Shown here: positions 6,130 to 6,154 of the stretch, in pieces
How positions within the stretch are numbered: the first letter of the stretch is position 1
Layout of the letters: each line of letters begins with the position of its first letter
Assembly (NCBI GenBank): GCA_025455285.1
Contig: JALOMU010000112.1
Span: forward strand, 1-6,154
Direction of reading: 5' to 3'
Source of the DNA: Flavihumibacter sp.
GTDB lineage: Bacteria > Bacteroidota > Bacteroidia > Chitinophagales > Chitinophagaceae
Length of the DNA: 6,154 bases
Translations under genes and position numbers: made by a program
Notes under the pieces: model-generated
Told to the model about the DNA's origin: nothing
What the model saw: only the letters and a program-made list of their open reading frames with translations
Databases searched by the model: none

Positions 6130-6154
6130 GTTGGCATTTTTAATAATTATATCC
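6130..6154 (-). promoter_or_regulatory. A+T-rich leader upstream of the first SelA-like gene
   Basis: The 25 bases before the ATG read, on the minus strand, as an A/T-rich stretch ending in AAAAATGCCAAC. There is no GGAGG-type site, which is normal for Bacteroidota, where A-rich leaders help initiation. The ATG at 6127-6129 is chosen because it begins the twin-arginine leader MKRREL. Too little sequence is present to call a promoter. Confidence 0.3.

Noticed and set aside
6146..6151. TATAAT on the minus strand as a promoter -10
   Set aside because: It is about 16 bases from the start codon, has no visible -35, and Bacteroidota promoters use a different consensus (TTTG/TAnnTTTG).

Overview
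The window looks like part of a Bacteroidota genome, plausibly the Chitinophagaceae or a related environmental group. The evidence is the A-rich ribosome-binding regions without clear GGAGG motifs, Sec signal peptides that end in A-Q, Tat-type KRR/QRR leaders, and a CBM9-like plus SMP-30 gene complement. The genus cannot be fixed from the sequence alone.

All six genes lie on the minus strand and read from right to left with very tight spacing (4-base overlap, then gaps of 6, 40, 4 and 17 bases), so they probably form one operon. In transcription order they are: a SelA-like/DgaE-like PLP enzyme with a Tat leader (4942-6129); a cog3964-type amidohydrolase/deacetylase with a Sec signal (3692-4945); a CBM9-like protein with a Sec signal and a TTG start (2591-3685); an SMP-30/gluconolactonase-family beta-propeller with a Sec signal (1633-2550); a RidA/YjgF-family protein with a Tat leader (1167-1628); and a second, diverged SelA-like PLP enzyme with a Tat leader whose C-terminal subdomain is missing (130-1149). 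The leftmost 95 bases hold no gene I can support, and the 25 bases to the right of the first gene are only its A+T-rich leader.

Every product carries an export signal, so the set reads as a pathway located in the periplasm. The two PLP enzymes and RidA use twin-arginine leaders, while the metal hydrolase, the lactonase-like propeller and the carbohydrate-binding protein use Sec leaders. A working hypothesis (inference) is as follows. The CBM9-like protein holds a glycan or sugar acid. The SMP-30 protein opens a lactone. The amidohydrolase removes an acyl group. The SelA-like enzymes carry out a PLP-dependent elimination or ammonia-lyase reaction like that of DgaE. RidA hydrolyses the enamine/imine released, giving a 2-keto acid. 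The substrate is unknown; an N- or O-acylated amino-sugar acid would fit.

The main anomaly is at the left end. The second SelA-like gene stops at residue 339, but a short out-of-frame stretch just past the stop (96-137) resembles the family C-terminus and ends exactly where a normal stop would be. This suggests an internal deletion of about 155 bases, either real or an assembly error. A second point of interest is an Asp (D215) in the amidohydrolase where subtype I amidohydrolases normally have the strand-5 metal-binding His.
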